Origin: Labilithrix sp.
GTDB taxonomy: Bacteria; Myxococcota_A; Polyangia; Polyangiales; Polyangiaceae
NCBI GenBank assembly: GCA_019637225.1
Contig: JAHBWC010000006.1
Span: 1 to 64,000, forward strand
Direction of reading: 5' to 3'
DNA length: 64,000 bases
The notes under the pieces: model-generated
Database searches by the model: none
Seen by the model: only the letters and a program-made list of their open reading frames with translations
Told to the model about the DNA's origin: nothing
Position numbers and translations under genes: made by a program
Shown here: positions 8,151 through 17,813 of the stretch, one piece after another
How the letters are laid out: the number at the start of each line of letters is the position of its first letter
Numbering within the stretch: the stretch's first letter is position 1

Positions 8151-8879
8151 ATGTCGGTCCGGAAGACGGCGCGCCGCGGGGCGAGCCCGAAGGCTCTGCG
8201 CGCCGCGGATCGCACCACCGATCCCGTCCCGGCCAGAGCAGGCCGTGGCGACGGAAAGCGCACGCGGCGCTCGCCGGAGGAGGCGCGGACCCTCATCCTG
8301 GAGGCGGCCGGGAGGCTGTTCGAGACGCACCTGCCCGACGCGGTCGGCCTGAAGGACGTCGCGCGCGAGGCCGGCGTGAGCCACGCGCTCGTCACGCACT
8401 ACTTCGGCACCTACGCGGCCCTCGTCGAGGCGACGCTCGAGCGTCGCTTTCACCAGCTCCGCGACGAGCTCGTGCCGATCGTCATGACGCTCATCACCGA
8501 CGACGCGGACGCGAAGGCGATGCTCGCCGCGCATCGCCGGGCGATCGCCAAGGCGGCGGCGGACCCGGCGACGCTGCGCCTCGTGATCTGGGCGCTGCTC
8601 AGCGGGCGCGTGGCGGCCGACGACTTCTTCCCACACCGGATGCAGGGGCTGAAGCTCCTCGCCGACTCCCTCGAGGCTCGCTCGCCTGCGCCGCGGGAGG
8701 ACCTCGAGTTCTTGCTGATCGCCTCCTTCGCGCTCACCACCACGTGGACCTTCGGCCGGCGCGCGTTCGCCGGCGCGCTCGGCCGCAAGTCGACACGGGA
8801 GCTCGAGGAGGCGTTCGATCGCCGCATCGACGCGATGCTCGAGGCGTTCCTTCGCTCCGCCGAGCGACGTGGACGATGA
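8151..8879 (+). CDS. TetR/AcrR-family transcriptional regulator
   Basis: 242 residues from ATG 8151. After a basic, Arg-rich leader of about 40 residues comes a TetR helix-turn-helix: RTLILEAAGRLF, then LKDVAREAGVSHALVTHYFG, the canonical recognition helix region. The C-terminal helical domain is the ligand/dimer module; its ligand is unknown. An in-frame ATG at 8079 lies upstream of the operators and is not credible. Its position facing coq4 across two palindromes suggests autorepression and control of coq4. Confidence 0.9.
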   Translation: MSVRKTARRGASPKALRAADRTTDPVPARAGRGDGKRTRRSPEEARTLILEAAGRLFETHLPDAVGLKDVAREAGVSHALVTHYFGTYAALVEATLERRFHQLRDELVPIVMTLITDDADAKAMLAAHRRAIAKAAADPATLRLVIWALLSGRVAADDFFPHRMQGLKLLADSLEARSPAPREDLEFLLIASFALTTTWTFGRRAFAGALGRKSTRELEEAFDRRIDAMLEAFLRSAERRGR

Positions 8880-8969
8880 CGCGTTCGCCGACGGGCCGCA
8901 GGGGTTGGAAGGGCCGGGGGCTCGCGGTATGGTTTCCCCGGACGGCGCGGCATCGAGCGCGTCGCTCTT

Positions 8970-9043
8970 GGCCCCTTAGCTCAGCTGGATAGAGCAAGTT
9001 ATTTCTAATGACTCGGTCGCTGGTTCGAATCCAGCAGGGGCTG
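8970..9043 (+). tRNA. tRNA-Arg (anticodon UCU)
   Basis: A full cloverleaf can be folded by hand: acceptor GGCCCCT/AGGGGCT (one G-U), D-arm GCTC/GAGC, anticodon arm AGTTA-TTTCTAA-TGACT with TCT at 9004-9006, 5-nt variable loop CGGTC, and T-arm GCTGG-TTCGAAT-CCAGC; the discriminator base is G. CCA is not encoded. It reads AGA, a rare codon in this GC-rich genome, so it is probably a minor tRNA. It lies 34 bp upstream of the next gene. Confidence 0.95.
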
Positions 9044-9077
9044 CCGCCGGATCTCCTGTGATAGACGTGCTCCTCGC

Positions 9078-9974
9078 ATGACGAAGGCCGAGGGGTTGCG
9101 GAGCGCGGAGCTCGCCGCCGCGCTGGAGCGAGCGATCGCGGGCAAGACGGCGGACCTCTACCGGCAGCTCGAGCTGCAGTCGGGGCTGCCGGGGCCGCGG
9201 GTGAACATGAACCTCGGGCTCGCCTTCGCCCACGAGTGCGCGCGCATCGGGCCGACGAGCGACGAGCTCGCCTACGCGATGGCGAACCTGCCTCCCGACG
9301 AAGCGCGCGGCGCGTCGGGCAAGGAGTTCGTCAGCATGTGCGGTGTCCTCGCCGTCGGCGCGCGGGCGACGGCCGCCAAGGAGGACGCCGCCCGCGACCG
9401 CGCGCTCGCCCTCCTCGAGGACAAGGCCGACGACGTGCGCTTCCGCGTGCGTGACGCGGTCCCGCTCGCCCTCGCGTCGCTGGGCAGCAAGATGAAGGGC
9501 GAGCTCGCCGCGCGCGTCGCGCACTGGATGGATCGCTACTTCCACGCGACCGCCGTCATCCGCGCGCTCTCGGAGCCCGCGTGGCTCGAGACGTTCGCGA
9601 CCGACGACCACGGCCCGCCGATCGACCTGCTCGAAGCCGCGTTCTGGCTCGCGCACGACGCGCCCCGCTCGGCGTTCCGCTACCCCGGTCACAAGGCCCT
9701 GGTCGAGGCGCTCGGCTCGGCGCCGAAGGCGGTCGCGAAACGCTTCTCGCAGCAGATGTTCGAGCGCTACGCGATCTGGGCGGAGAAGGTGAAGATCCCC
9801 GAGCTTCGGGAGGCCATCCTCGCCAACATCGACGACACGCAGATGAAGAAGCCGTTCGGCGAGGACATCAAGCGGATCAAGGCGCTGGTCGAGCAGAGCA
9901 AGGGCCCGCCGCGCGATCCGACGATCATCCGGCACGGGACGCGCGGGCGCGGAAAGAAGCGCGACCGAAGCTGA
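9078..9974 (+). CDS. Alpha-helical (HEAT-like) protein of unknown function
   Basis: 298 residues, no signal peptide and no membrane segment. The sequence is a succession of amphipathic helices rich in Ala/Leu/Glu (for example RALALLEDKADDVRFRVRDA) resembling HEAT or DNA-glycosylase-like ALK repeats, but no catalytic motif is visible. The C-terminus is strongly basic (GTRGRGKKRDRS), which could contact nucleic acid. It follows the tRNA closely and is convergent, 21 bp apart, with the VWA gene. Function unknown. Confidence 0.75.
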   Translation: MTKAEGLRSAELAAALERAIAGKTADLYRQLELQSGLPGPRVNMNLGLAFAHECARIGPTSDELAYAMANLPPDEARGASGKEFVSMCGVLAVGARATAAKEDAARDRALALLEDKADDVRFRVRDAVPLALASLGSKMKGELAARVAHWMDRYFHATAVIRALSEPAWLETFATDDHGPPIDLLEAAFWLAHDAPRSAFRYPGHKALVEALGSAPKAVAKRFSQQMFERYAIWAEKVKIPELREAILANIDDTQMKKPFGEDIKRIKALVEQSKGPPRDPTIIRHGTRGRGKKRDRS

Positions 9975-9995
9975 GCGCGCGGCCGTCGCGCTGTG

Positions 9996-11549
9996 TCAGC
10001 GCGGCACAGGCGGAGGGATCGACGTCCGAGCCGGGCGAAGCGACGGCGGCGCGTCGCCGTCCACGCCGCTCGGGCGCATGCTGCGCGGCGCGAGCGACGG
10101 CGGCACGCGGTCGTTCAGCTCGGCGGCCGCGTCGACGATCTTCGTCGCGGCCGCTGCGCGCGCGTTCTTCTCGGTGAGCGTCGCGTGGTCGACGACGGCG
10201 TGTCCTTCGAGCAGGTCGAGGTACTCGAGATCGAGCTCGCCGCCGCTCGGCAGGATGAACACGCCGAAGAGGTGCGCTTGGCGGCGGACCTCTTGAACGA
10301 GCTGTCGCGGCACGTGGAGCGCCGCGTGGGTGATGAGGTGCACGACCGGATCGCGCTGGTCGCGCGCGCGGAGAAGCGCGAGCTCCGTCGCGAGCTGCGC
10401 GAAGACGCGGGCGGGGTTGCGCCCCCGCTCGCCCTTGAAGCCGAGGATGTACGCCGCCGGGAGCTGACCCGGTCGCGCCCTCTGGACGTCGTAGAGGCGG
10501 GAGTCGAAAAAGCGCATCCACACCTCCTCGCCCGCGAGCTGGAGCTTCTTGCCGAGCGCGATCGACAGCCCGCGCGCGAACACCTGGCGATCGCCGCGCA
10601 TCGAGGCCGAGGCGTCGATGAGGAAGTAGTGGAGGCGGCGCGCCTCGTCGGGCGCTTGCTCGCGCGTGTAGTAGAGGACCTCGTTCTCGATCATCCGCCG
10701 CGCGAACTCGCTCTCGTCCCAGGCGAGCTCCGTGAGCACGAGCGAGTCGAGCGAGCCCTTGTTGCCGATGCCGGCGTAGCCGTGGACCGCGTGCGTGCCG
10801 GTCGCCTTCGCGCGGCGCGTCTCGAGCACGCTCGGCAGGAGCTCGAGGGAGAAGTTGACGATGTCGTTCGCGGCCGGGCTCGAGATGGCCGCGAGCAGGT
10901 CGACGTGCGCCAGCGCGCCGGCGGCGCTCGACTCCGGGCCGAGCATGCCGAGCAGGCGCAGGGTGTCGAGGTCGAGCGCGTCCGCGAGCGTCAGGACGTG
11001 CAGCCGCGAGCGCACGAGGCCGTCGAGCATCGCCATCTCGAAGTTGCGCGGGAGCGCCGCGAACAGCCCGGCGAGCTGGGGATCGAGGTCACGCACCATC
11101 TCGGGATCGAGCGGGAGCGTCGCCGGGTAGGGCGCCTTGACGCTGGCGCGCTGGACGAGCGAGCCGAGGACGCGCGCGAGCACCACGACGACGAGATCGT
11201 CGCTGAGGCGCATGCTGCGGGCGCGCGCGCTCGCCTCGCTCTCGGCGACCTCGCCGAGGACGGAGCGGTAGCTCGCGAGCAGCTCGGCCGATCGCGGCAC
11301 GCGCGACGCGACGCCGTCGAGGCCGGGCCGCGCTCCGATCTCGAGCTGCTCCCTCGGCGCGGCGTAGAGGAGGCCGAAGTCGTGGACGAGGAAGAAGGGC
11401 AGGTGGAGGCCGAGCCGCGCGAGGTCGCGGTACCAGCGCACCGCGCGGACGATCATCATCGGCGTCGCCGCGCGGACCGCGGACAACGCCAGCCCGCCGA
11501 GGGGGCCGGCGACGACCGGATCCTTCGCGTGTGCTGCCGAGACGGGCAT
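9996..11549 (-). CDS. VWA-domain protein (CoxE/YehP-like)
   Basis: 517 residues from ATG 11549; the frame extends to 11678, but that stretch overlaps the promoter of the divergent lipoprotein gene. The first half is helical. In the second half LIDASASMRGDR is a MIDAS motif (DxSxS) of a von Willebrand A domain, followed by GLSIALGKKL and MRFFDSRLYD as in stand-alone bacterial VWA proteins that partner with MoxR-type AAA ATPases. No such ATPase is adjacent. The C-terminus is a Pro/Arg-rich unstructured tail. It is presumably cytoplasmic and metal-dependent in partner binding. Confidence 0.75.
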   Translation of the reverse strand: MPVSAAHAKDPVVAGPLGGLALSAVRAATPMMIVRAVRWYRDLARLGLHLPFFLVHDFGLLYAAPREQLEIGARPGLDGVASRVPRSAELLASYRSVLGEVAESEASARARSMRLSDDLVVVVLARVLGSLVQRASVKAPYPATLPLDPEMVRDLDPQLAGLFAALPRNFEMAMLDGLVRSRLHVLTLADALDLDTLRLLGMLGPESSAAGALAHVDLLAAISSPAANDIVNFSLELLPSVLETRRAKATGTHAVHGYAGIGNKGSLDSLVLTELAWDESEFARRMIENEVLYYTREQAPDEARRLHYFLIDASASMRGDRQVFARGLSIALGKKLQLAGEEVWMRFFDSRLYDVQRARPGQLPAAYILGFKGERGRNPARVFAQLATELALLRARDQRDPVVHLITHAALHVPRQLVQEVRRQAHLFGVFILPSGGELDLEYLDLLEGHAVVDHATLTEKNARAAAATKIVDAAAELNDRVPPSLAPRSMRPSGVDGDAPPSLRPARTSIPPPVPR

Positions 11550-11650
11550 CGCGCCGGGAGCATACCCCGGATCCGGCCGACCGCCCCGGCGCGTGCTTGG
11601 CCTTGTTGCCCCGCGAGCGCGCTCTCGATACGCTCGGGCCAGAGGGCGGA

Positions 11651-12631
11651 ATGAACTTGAAGGCTGCTTGGATCGCATCGGTGGTGGTCGTCGGCGCGCT
11701 CGTCGCGTCGATCAACAGCGGGTGTGGTGACGACGACCCCACGGCGGGCGTCCCCGCGCGCCTCGCGCGGAAGGGTGAGGCGTGTCAGACGACGAACGAC
11801 TGCGCCGCGAGCCTCGCTTGCATGCCGAGCGCGAGCACGAACGGCGGCGTCTGCGTGGTCGGCGTGTTCAACGTCACCCAGACCGGCAAGGAGTGCGCGA
11901 TCACCGAGTGCCAGCAGGCGAGCGACTGCTGTGACACGCCGCCTGCGGGTTGCGACAGCTTGAAGCAGAGCTGTGAGGACTACGACGCCGGTCTCGGCGG
12001 CAGCCCCTCGTCCTGCCAGCAGTACGAGAGCCTCTGCGTCTGCGACGCCGCGACGCGCGACTGCGAGAACGGCCGGTGCGTCGTGAAGTGCACGAGCGAC
12101 TCGTCGTGTACCTCGAGCGGCAGCGGCTCCAAGTGCCTCGGTGGCAAGTGCGCGCAGTGCGCGAGCGACGACGACTGCGGCGGCTCGAGCAGCGATCTCG
12201 CTTGCGTCAACGGCAAGTGCCAGTCGCCCTGCCAGGGCGATGGCGACTGTGCGGGCTTCGATCGATGCCTCCAGGGCAAATGCGTCGAGGGCGGCTGCCA
12301 GACGACGCGCGAGTGCATCGCGGCGACGCGTAACGTCGAAGCGACGTGCGGGACCGACGGCAAGTGCATCGTGCCGTGCCAGACCGACCTCGAGTGCGGA
12401 AATCCTCGGGGCTACTCGTTCTTCTCCTGCGTCGGCGGGCAGTGCCTCTACATGGGCTGCGAGTCGGACAAGGACTGCAGCCTCCTGCTCGGCAGCAGCC
12501 TGGGCTCGAGCGGCGGCACCAGCGGCACGAGCGGGACCAGCGGCGGCTCGAGCGGTGGCCTGACGTCGAAGCAGCACGTCATCTGCCGCGACAAGCAGGT
12601 CCCGAACGCCACGACGCGGCCGGCGCAGTAG
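11651..12631 (+). CDS. Cysteine-rich secreted lipoprotein
   Basis: 326 residues from ATG 11651. The signal peptide ends in NSGC, a lipobox. The mature protein has over 30 cysteines arranged in repeated short units of the type GEACxxxxDCxxxLxC and GxCxxxCxxDxDC (EGF/dickkopf-like knots common in myxobacterial surface proteins), ending in a Ser/Gly/Thr low-complexity stretch (SSGGTSGTSGTSGG). It is probably anchored in the outer membrane with a disulphide-rich, adhesive or protective exterior. No enzymatic motif is seen. Confidence 0.8.
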   Translation: MNLKAAWIASVVVVGALVASINSGCGDDDPTAGVPARLARKGEACQTTNDCAASLACMPSASTNGGVCVVGVFNVTQTGKECAITECQQASDCCDTPPAGCDSLKQSCEDYDAGLGGSPSSCQQYESLCVCDAATRDCENGRCVVKCTSDSSCTSSGSGSKCLGGKCAQCASDDDCGGSSSDLACVNGKCQSPCQGDGDCAGFDRCLQGKCVEGGCQTTRECIAATRNVEATCGTDGKCIVPCQTDLECGNPRGYSFFSCVGGQCLYMGCESDKDCSLLLGSSLGSSGGTSGTSGTSGGSSGGLTSKQHVICRDKQVPNATTRPAQ

Positions 12632-12694
12632 TCGGCGGCCCCGAGAACGACACGGCCGGCGCCGCGCTTCGAGCGTGGGCCGGCCGCCGTCGTT

Positions 12695-12795
12695 TCAGAG
12701 GCCCGAGACGTTTGCGCGTCTCGGGCGGTGCTCAGAGGCCCGAGACGTTTGCGCGTCTCGGGCGGCGTCTCACAGGCCCGAGACGTTCGCGCGTC
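12695..12795. repeat. 37/38-bp tandem repeat of a gene 3' end forming two hairpins
   Basis: Near-identical units start at 12695, 12732 and 12770; the third is the stop-codon end of the leftward gene. Units 1 and 2 each contain a perfect 10-bp hairpin, GCCCGAGACG / CGTCTCGGGC with 6-nt loop TTTGCG (12701-12726 and 12738-12763). Unit 3 keeps only the left arm because it codes for the protein's last residues. The two hairpins probably terminate transcription from both sides. Confidence 0.8.
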
Positions 12796-14272
12796 GGATC
12801 GTCCCGTCGCTGTGCGAGGTGTAGACGTAGGTGTTGTCGGCGGTCATCCCGTTGACGCCGCTGAGGCCCGTGCGGAACGGCTGCGTCGCGCTCGGGCCGG
12901 TCCCGCCGAAGTAGTACGCGTGGTAGATCGCCGACGAGCTCGCGACCCAGAAGAACGACGCGCTGTTCTTGTCCTCGGCCAGGTGGCGGAAGAGCGTCGA
13001 GGGCGGCACGTCGGTGTCGTACGACGTCGTCGGCGCGCTCTTGCTCGACGAGGCATAGACGTAGCCGCCAGACTCGAGCCAGAAGAAGCGCGAGAAGTTC
13101 GCCTCGAGGCTGTTCGCGCCGACGGCGCTCACGACCGTCGTCGGCGAGGCGTCGGCGCCGGACGCGCCGAGGATCGGGAGCGAGAGGATCGCGCTCGTGC
13201 TCGAGAAGGTCATCGAGCCGGAGGCCGACTCGACGTGGAGATCGTTGCCGCTCGGGACCGCCGTGTAGAGCACCGTCGGGGTCGCGTAACCCGAGGAGGC
13301 GAGCCACTGGACGATGGTGCTCGTCGTGCGGCAGTACACGTTGTAGCTCGTGTCCACCGCAAGCGCGGCGCACGTCGGAGGCGAGCCGCCCATCGTCGAC
13401 GGCGTCGTCGAGCCGTAGCGGATGACGCTGATCGCGCCGAGGTTCGTCTGGTACGCGACGCCGTAAGCGTCGACCTCGAAGACGGTGATCGCCGAGCCCG
13501 GCGCCACGATCTGCTGAACCGTTTGCGGAGCGACCCCGCGCGGGTTCGACCCGTAGGCGACGCCGCTCTGCCCGCCCGACGTGAAGTGCCAGTAGAGGTA
13601 GCCGCCCTGGGTGATCCCGATCTCACGCCCGACCGCGCCGACCGTGGGCGTGGTGTAGAGGGCCTCGAGAGGGGGGCCGCCGTCGTTGCCGGCGTCGACG
13701 ATGGCGGGCGGATCGACGTCGAACGTCGCCGTGACGCTGTAGACGACGGGCACCTTGTTGAAGTCGACGCACGGGCCTTCTTGGCCGGTGGGGACGATGC
13801 CGGCGGTCTCGCCGTACGGGAGCTCGATCTCGAGCGCCTTGGTGTCGACGCTCGGATCGGCGCCGGCGCGCACGACCGGGTTGCAGTTGGCGGGACCGCG
13901 GCCGCGGGTGCCGACCGGCTCGGTGCTGAACGACCAGCCCTTGAACTTCGAGCCGCGCGTCGGGCTCGCCTTGAGCGAGATCGCCCCTGCCGCGCCGTCG
14001 GCGCCCGCGCTCGCGAAGACGTACTTGGCGAAGCAGTCTCCCGGACAGTCGAGGCCTGGGATGTTGGTCGTGACGCGCCCGCGGCCGATCACCGAGACGG
14101 AGATCTCGGCGCCGTGCGTTCCGCCGGGATCGACGTAGACGGGACCGCCGAGGGAGCCGTCGCTGTCGTCGGCGCAGCCCGCCCACGCGAGCGCGACGAT
14201 CGGCGTGAGGCCCATCGCCGCGACGGCGGTGAAGCGCCGGGAGCGCCGCCCTTGCCGCGCGCGCGTCCTCAC
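12770..14272 (-). CDS. Secreted lipoprotein with InlB-B-like repeat and propeller-like region
   Basis: 500 residues if the GTG at 14272 is used; it gives an Arg-rich signal sequence ending in AWAGC (lipobox). ATG 14215 is possible. The frame extends to 14482, but that would overlap the ACT gene head-on by 104 bp. The mature N-terminus (GRGRVTTNIPGLDCPGDC to GSKFKGWS) fits the divergent InlB B-repeat / 'bacterial repeat' domain common in surface proteins. The rest is a Ser/Thr/Gly-rich beta structure with recurring Tyr/Trp-containing blades (YLYWHFTSGG, FWLESGGYVYAS), like a seven-bladed propeller. Function is not evident. Its 3' end is duplicated in the adjacent tandem repeat. Confidence 0.75.
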   Translation of the reverse strand: MRTRARQGRRSRRFTAVAAMGLTPIVALAWAGCADDSDGSLGGPVYVDPGGTHGAEISVSVIGRGRVTTNIPGLDCPGDCFAKYVFASAGADGAAGAISLKASPTRGSKFKGWSFSTEPVGTRGRGPANCNPVVRAGADPSVDTKALEIELPYGETAGIVPTGQEGPCVDFNKVPVVYSVTATFDVDPPAIVDAGNDGGPPLEALYTTPTVGAVGREIGITQGGYLYWHFTSGGQSGVAYGSNPRGVAPQTVQQIVAPGSAITVFEVDAYGVAYQTNLGAISVIRYGSTTPSTMGGSPPTCAALAVDTSYNVYCRTTSTIVQWLASSGYATPTVLYTAVPSGNDLHVESASGSMTFSSTSAILSLPILGASGADASPTTVVSAVGANSLEANFSRFFWLESGGYVYASSSKSAPTTSYDTDVPPSTLFRHLAEDKNSASFFWVASSSAIYHAYYFGGTGPSATQPFRTGLSGVNGMTADNTYVYTSHSDGTIRRANVSGL

Positions 14273-14378
14273 CGTGACGTTGGTGCCGTTCGAAACCCGA
14301 CCCTGCGGCCCGCGAAGTTCGTCCAAAGCGCCCCTCTCCTCCCGACCGAGTGTACCATGGTGGGAACCGGAGGAATCA

Positions 14379-14912
14379 ATGTCGCTCGAGCTCGTCGTCA
14401 CCGCCGTCGGGCCGGATCGCCCCGGCATCGCGTCCGACTTCACCGGACAGGTGCACGCCGCAGGCGCCAACCTCGCCGACACGCGGATGGTGAACCTTCG
14501 CGGTCAGTTCGCGCTCATCGCGCTCGTCGAGGGGACGAGCGCCGTCCTCGACGACGTGAAGAAGCGCCTCGCCGAGGCCGCGCCTCGCATCGGCCTCGCG
14601 GTCGAGTTCTCGACGCCGTCGCCGAGGGAGGGGACCTCCCCGCAGCGCGAGGGAGTCCCCTTCCGCCTCAAGACCTACTCGATGGACCAGCCCGGCATCG
14701 TGCACCGCGTCACGTCGTACCTCCGCGAGCACGGCGTCAACGTCGAGGAGCTCGTCACGCGCCTCGAGTCGGCGCCGTTCATGGGGACGCCGGTCTTCAC
14801 GATGGAGATCCTCATGCTCGTCCCGAAGAACGTCAGCGTGAAGGCCCTCCGCCACGCGCTCGAGGAGCTCGGCGATCAGCTCAACTGCGACGTCGACATC
14901 GACCCCGCGTGA
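14379..14912 (+). CDS. GcvR-like double ACT-domain regulator
   Basis: 177 residues from ATG 14379 with GGAGGAATCA upstream, a strong ribosome site that fixes the start. Two ACT domains are visible: VVTAVGPDRPGIASDFTGQV (about residues 6-25) and KTYSMDQPGIVHRVTSYLRE in the second half, each with the DxPG(I/L) turn that binds amino acids at dimer interfaces. This is the architecture of GcvR, the repressor partner of the glycine cleavage system. The very next gene, convergent, is gcvP, so glycine-dependent control of glycine cleavage is a good inference, although no GcvA is nearby. Confidence 0.85.
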   Translation: MSLELVVTAVGPDRPGIASDFTGQVHAAGANLADTRMVNLRGQFALIALVEGTSAVLDDVKKRLAEAAPRIGLAVEFSTPSPREGTSPQREGVPFRLKTYSMDQPGIVHRVTSYLREHGVNVEELVTRLESAPFMGTPVFTMEILMLVPKNVSVKALRHALEELGDQLNCDVDIDPA

Positions 14913-14914
14913 CG

Positions 14915-14938
14915 GGGGCGCGCCGCGCCGCGCGCCCC
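14915..14938. terminator. Bidirectional hairpin between the ACT gene and gcvP
   Basis: Perfect 9-bp arms GGGGCGCGC (14915-14923) and GCGCGCCCC (14930-14938) with a 6-nt loop, filling the 30-bp gap between two convergent stop codons. It can serve both genes. Confidence 0.65.
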
Positions 14939-14942
14939 GACG

Positions 14943-17813
14943 TCACTCCGCCGCGTAGTCCTCGATCGGCGGACACGAGCAGATCAGCTTGCGGTCGCCG
15001 AGGGCGTTGTTGAGGCGCGAGACCGACGGCCAGAACTTGCCGTCGCGCGTCCACGGCGCCGGGTAGGCGGCGACGTCGCGCGAGTACGGGTGCGTCCACT
15101 CGTCCGAGACGCACGCTTCGATCGTGTGCGGAGCGTGCTTGAGCGGGTTGTCCTCGCGCGACCACGCGCCGTCTTCGACCTTACGGATCTCCTCGCGGAT
15201 CGCGATCATCGCGTCGCAGAAGCGATCGATCTCCGCGAGCGACTCGCTCTCCGTCGGCTCGACCATGAGCGTCCCGGCGATCGGGAACGACATCGTCGGC
15301 GCGTGGAAGCCGTAGTCCATCAGGCGCTTGGCGACGTCGTCGACCTCGACGCCGGCGCTGCGCTTGAACGGCCGCACGTCGAGGATGCACTCGTGCGCGA
15401 CCTTGCCCTTGGTGCCGACGTAGACGACCGGGAAGTGCGGGCCGAGGCGGTGCGCGACGTAGTTGGCGTTGAGGATGGCGACCTTCGTGGCCTGCGTCAG
15501 GCCCCAGCCGCCCATCATCTGGATGTACGCCCACGAGATGAGGAGGATGCTGGCGCTGCTCCAGGGCGCGGCGGCGATCGGGCCGACCGCGTCCGGCGAG
15601 CGCGGCTCGACGACAGGCTTCGCGGGCAGGTACTTGCCGAGATGCGCCGCGACCGCGATCGGTCCCATGCCGGGGCCGCCGCCGCCGTGCGGGATGCAGA
15701 ACGTCTTGTGCAGGTTGATGTGCACGACGTCCGCGCCGATGTCGCCGGGGCGGCAGAGGCCGACCTGCGCGTTCATGTTCGCGCCGTCCATGTAGACCTG
15801 GCCGCCGTGCTCGTGGACGATCGCGCAGATCTTCTTGATCTCCTCCTCGAAGACGCCGTGCGTCGACGGGTAGGTGACCTGGATCGCGGCGAGGTTCGCC
15901 GAGTGCTCCTTGGCGCGCGCCTCGAGATCGGCGACGTCGATATTGCCGCTCGCGTCGGTCTTCACGACGACGACCTTGAGGCCGGCCATGACGGCCGACG
16001 CCGGGTTCGTGCCATGCGCGGAGGCGGGGATGAGGCAGACGTCGCGGTGACCCTGGCCGCTCGACTGGTGGTGCTTCTTGATGACGAGGAGCCCTGCGTA
16101 CTCGCCCTGGGCGCCGGCGTTCGGCTGCAGCGAGACGGCCGGCAGGCCGGTGATCTCGGCGAGCGAGCGCTCCATCTCGGCGAAGATCTGGGCGTAGCCC
16201 TTCGCCTGCGACAGCGGCGCGAACGGGTGGATGCGGTTCCACCACGCGTCGGTGATGGGCATCATCTCCGCGGTCGCGTTCAGCTTCATCGTGCAGGAGC
16301 CGAGCGGGATCATCGAGTGCACGAGCGAGAGATCGCGTCCCTCGAGCTTGCGCATGTAGCGGAGCATCTCCGTCTCGGAGTGGTGCTGGTTGAAGACGGG
16401 GTGCGTCAGGTAGGGGCTCTTGCGCTCGAGCTCCTTCGGGATCGCGCGGCGGAACATCTCCGCCACGGTCTCGAAGTCCTCGGCGACCTTCCCGAGCGAG
16501 AAGACGTCGACGAGGTCGCCGACGTCGCGCAGGCTCGTCGTCTCGTCGAGTGCGACGGTCACGCTCGTCGGCGAGAGGCGCCGGAGGTTGATGCGCTTCT
16601 TGTCCGCCGCGGCGAGCCAGTCGGCCACGCTCTTCTCGGTGCCCTCGACGCGGAGCGTGTCGAAGAAGGCGTCGTGCGCGACCTTCAGATCGAGCTTCGA
16701 GATCCCCTCGCGCAGCGTCGCCGTCAGCGCGTGCACGCGCTCGGCGATCGCGCGGATGCCCTTCGGGCCGTGGTAGACGGCGTACATGCTCGCGACGACG
16801 GCGAGCAGCGCCTGCGCCGTGCAGATGTTGCTCGTCGCGCGCTCGCGGCGGATGTGCTGCTCGCGCGTCTGGAGCGCCATCCGGAGGGCGGGCTTGTTCC
16901 GCGCGTCCTGGCTGAGGCCGATGATGCGGCCCGGCAGCTTGCGGACGAACTCGTTCTTGCACGCGAAGTACGCCGCGTGGGGACCGCCGTAGCCGAGCGG
17001 GACGCCGAAGCGCTGCGTGGTGCCGACGGCGACGTCCGCGCCCATCTCGCCGGGCGACTCGAGCACGGCGAGCGCGAGGACGTCCGCGGCCATGACGAAG
17101 ATCGCGTCCGCCGCGTGCACCTTTTCGCCGAACGCGCGGTACGAGAGCACCGCGCCGTCGGTCGCGGGGTACTGGACGAGGGCGCCGAAGACGCCCGCGA
17201 GATCGGCCGAGGCGTGATCGCCGACCTTCACCGTGATGCCGAGCGCCTCGGCGCGCGTCGTGACGACGTCGATCGTCTGCGGGTGGCAGCTCGACGAGAC
17301 GAAGAAGGTGTTCTTGTCGTCGCCGCCCTTGAAGTCGTAGGCGAGGTGCATCGCCTCGGCGGCGGCGGTCGCCTCGTCGAGCAGCGAGGCGTTCGCGACG
17401 GGGAGACCGGTCAGGTCGACCACCATCGTCTGGAAGTTCAGGAGGGCCTCGAGGCGGCCCTGCGCGATCTCCGCCTGGTAGGGCGTGTATTGCGTGTACC
17501 AGCCCGGGTTCTGCAGGACATTTCGCAGGATGACCGGCGGCGTGACGCAGTCCGAGTAGCCCATGCCGAGGTACGAGCGGTAGATCTCGTTCTTCTGGCC
17601 GATCGTGCGGGCGCGCTCGAGGAGCGCCGCCTCCGTCATGCCGGGACCGAGATCGAGCGCGCGCTGCAGGCGGATCGACTTCGGCACGGTGTCGGCGACG
17701 AGCGTGTCGAGGGACGTGGCGCCCATCGCCTTGAGCATCCGGGCCTGGTCCTCGGGGCTCGGTCCAACGTGACGGCGAACGAAGGTATCCGGATGCTCGA
17801 GGGGCATCGTCAT
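14943..17813 (-). CDS. gcvP: Glycine dehydrogenase (decarboxylating), P-protein
   Basis: 956 residues, the normal length of the fused (homodimeric) P-protein. It opens with [17 protein letters not shown], the family N-terminus. The PLP-binding lysine lies in [21 protein letters not shown] in the C-terminal half, and the substrate-site blocks [24 protein letters not shown] and [12 protein letters not shown] are intact. It decarboxylates glycine and transfers the aminomethyl group to lipoyl-GcvH. gcvT and gcvH are not adjacent, so the cleavage system is split in this genome. The nearby GcvR-like ACT protein suggests a glycine-responsive circuit. Confidence 0.97.
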   Translation of the reverse strand: MTMPLEHPDTFVRRHVGPSPEDQARMLKAMGATSLDTLVADTVPKSIRLQRALDLGPGMTEAALLERARTIGQKNEIYRSYLGMGYSDCVTPPVILRNVLQNPGWYTQYTPYQAEIAQGRLEALLNFQTMVVDLTGLPVANASLLDEATAAAEAMHLAYDFKGGDDKNTFFVSSSCHPQTIDVVTTRAEALGITVKVGDHASADLAGVFGALVQYPATDGAVLSYRAFGEKVHAADAIFVMAADVLALAVLESPGEMGADVAVGTTQRFGVPLGYGGPHAAYFACKNEFVRKLPGRIIGLSQDARNKPALRMALQTREQHIRRERATSNICTAQALLAVVASMYAVYHGPKGIRAIAERVHALTATLREGISKLDLKVAHDAFFDTLRVEGTEKSVADWLAAADKKRINLRRLSPTSVTVALDETTSLRDVGDLVDVFSLGKVAEDFETVAEMFRRAIPKELERKSPYLTHPVFNQHHSETEMLRYMRKLEGRDLSLVHSMIPLGSCTMKLNATAEMMPITDAWWNRIHPFAPLSQAKGYAQIFAEMERSLAEITGLPAVSLQPNAGAQGEYAGLLVIKKHHQSSGQGHRDVCLIPASAHGTNPASAVMAGLKVVVVKTDASGNIDVADLEARAKEHSANLAAIQVTYPSTHGVFEEEIKKICAIVHEHGGQVYMDGANMNAQVGLCRPGDIGADVVHINLHKTFCIPHGGGGPGMGPIAVAAHLGKYLPAKPVVEPRSPDAVGPIAAAPWSSASILLISWAYIQMMGGWGLTQATKVAILNANYVAHRLGPHFPVVYVGTKGKVAHECILDVRPFKRSAGVEVDDVAKRLMDYGFHAPTMSFPIAGTLMVEPTESESLAEIDRFCDAMIAIREEIRKVEDGAWSREDNPLKHAPHTIEACVSDEWTHPYSRDVAAYPAPWTRDGKFWPSVSRLNNALGDRKLICSCPPIEDYAAE

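Noticed and set aside
8970..9043. tRNA as an integration (att) site
   Set aside because: No integrase, no duplicated tRNA 3' end and no mobile genes in the flanks were seen.
12695..12795. A CRISPR array
   Set aside because: Only three units without spacers; the third unit is coding sequence, so this is a tandem duplication.
14273..14482. Extended start of the propeller lipoprotein to 14482
   Set aside because: It would overlap the ACT gene head-on by 104 bp and remove the signal peptide from the N-terminus.
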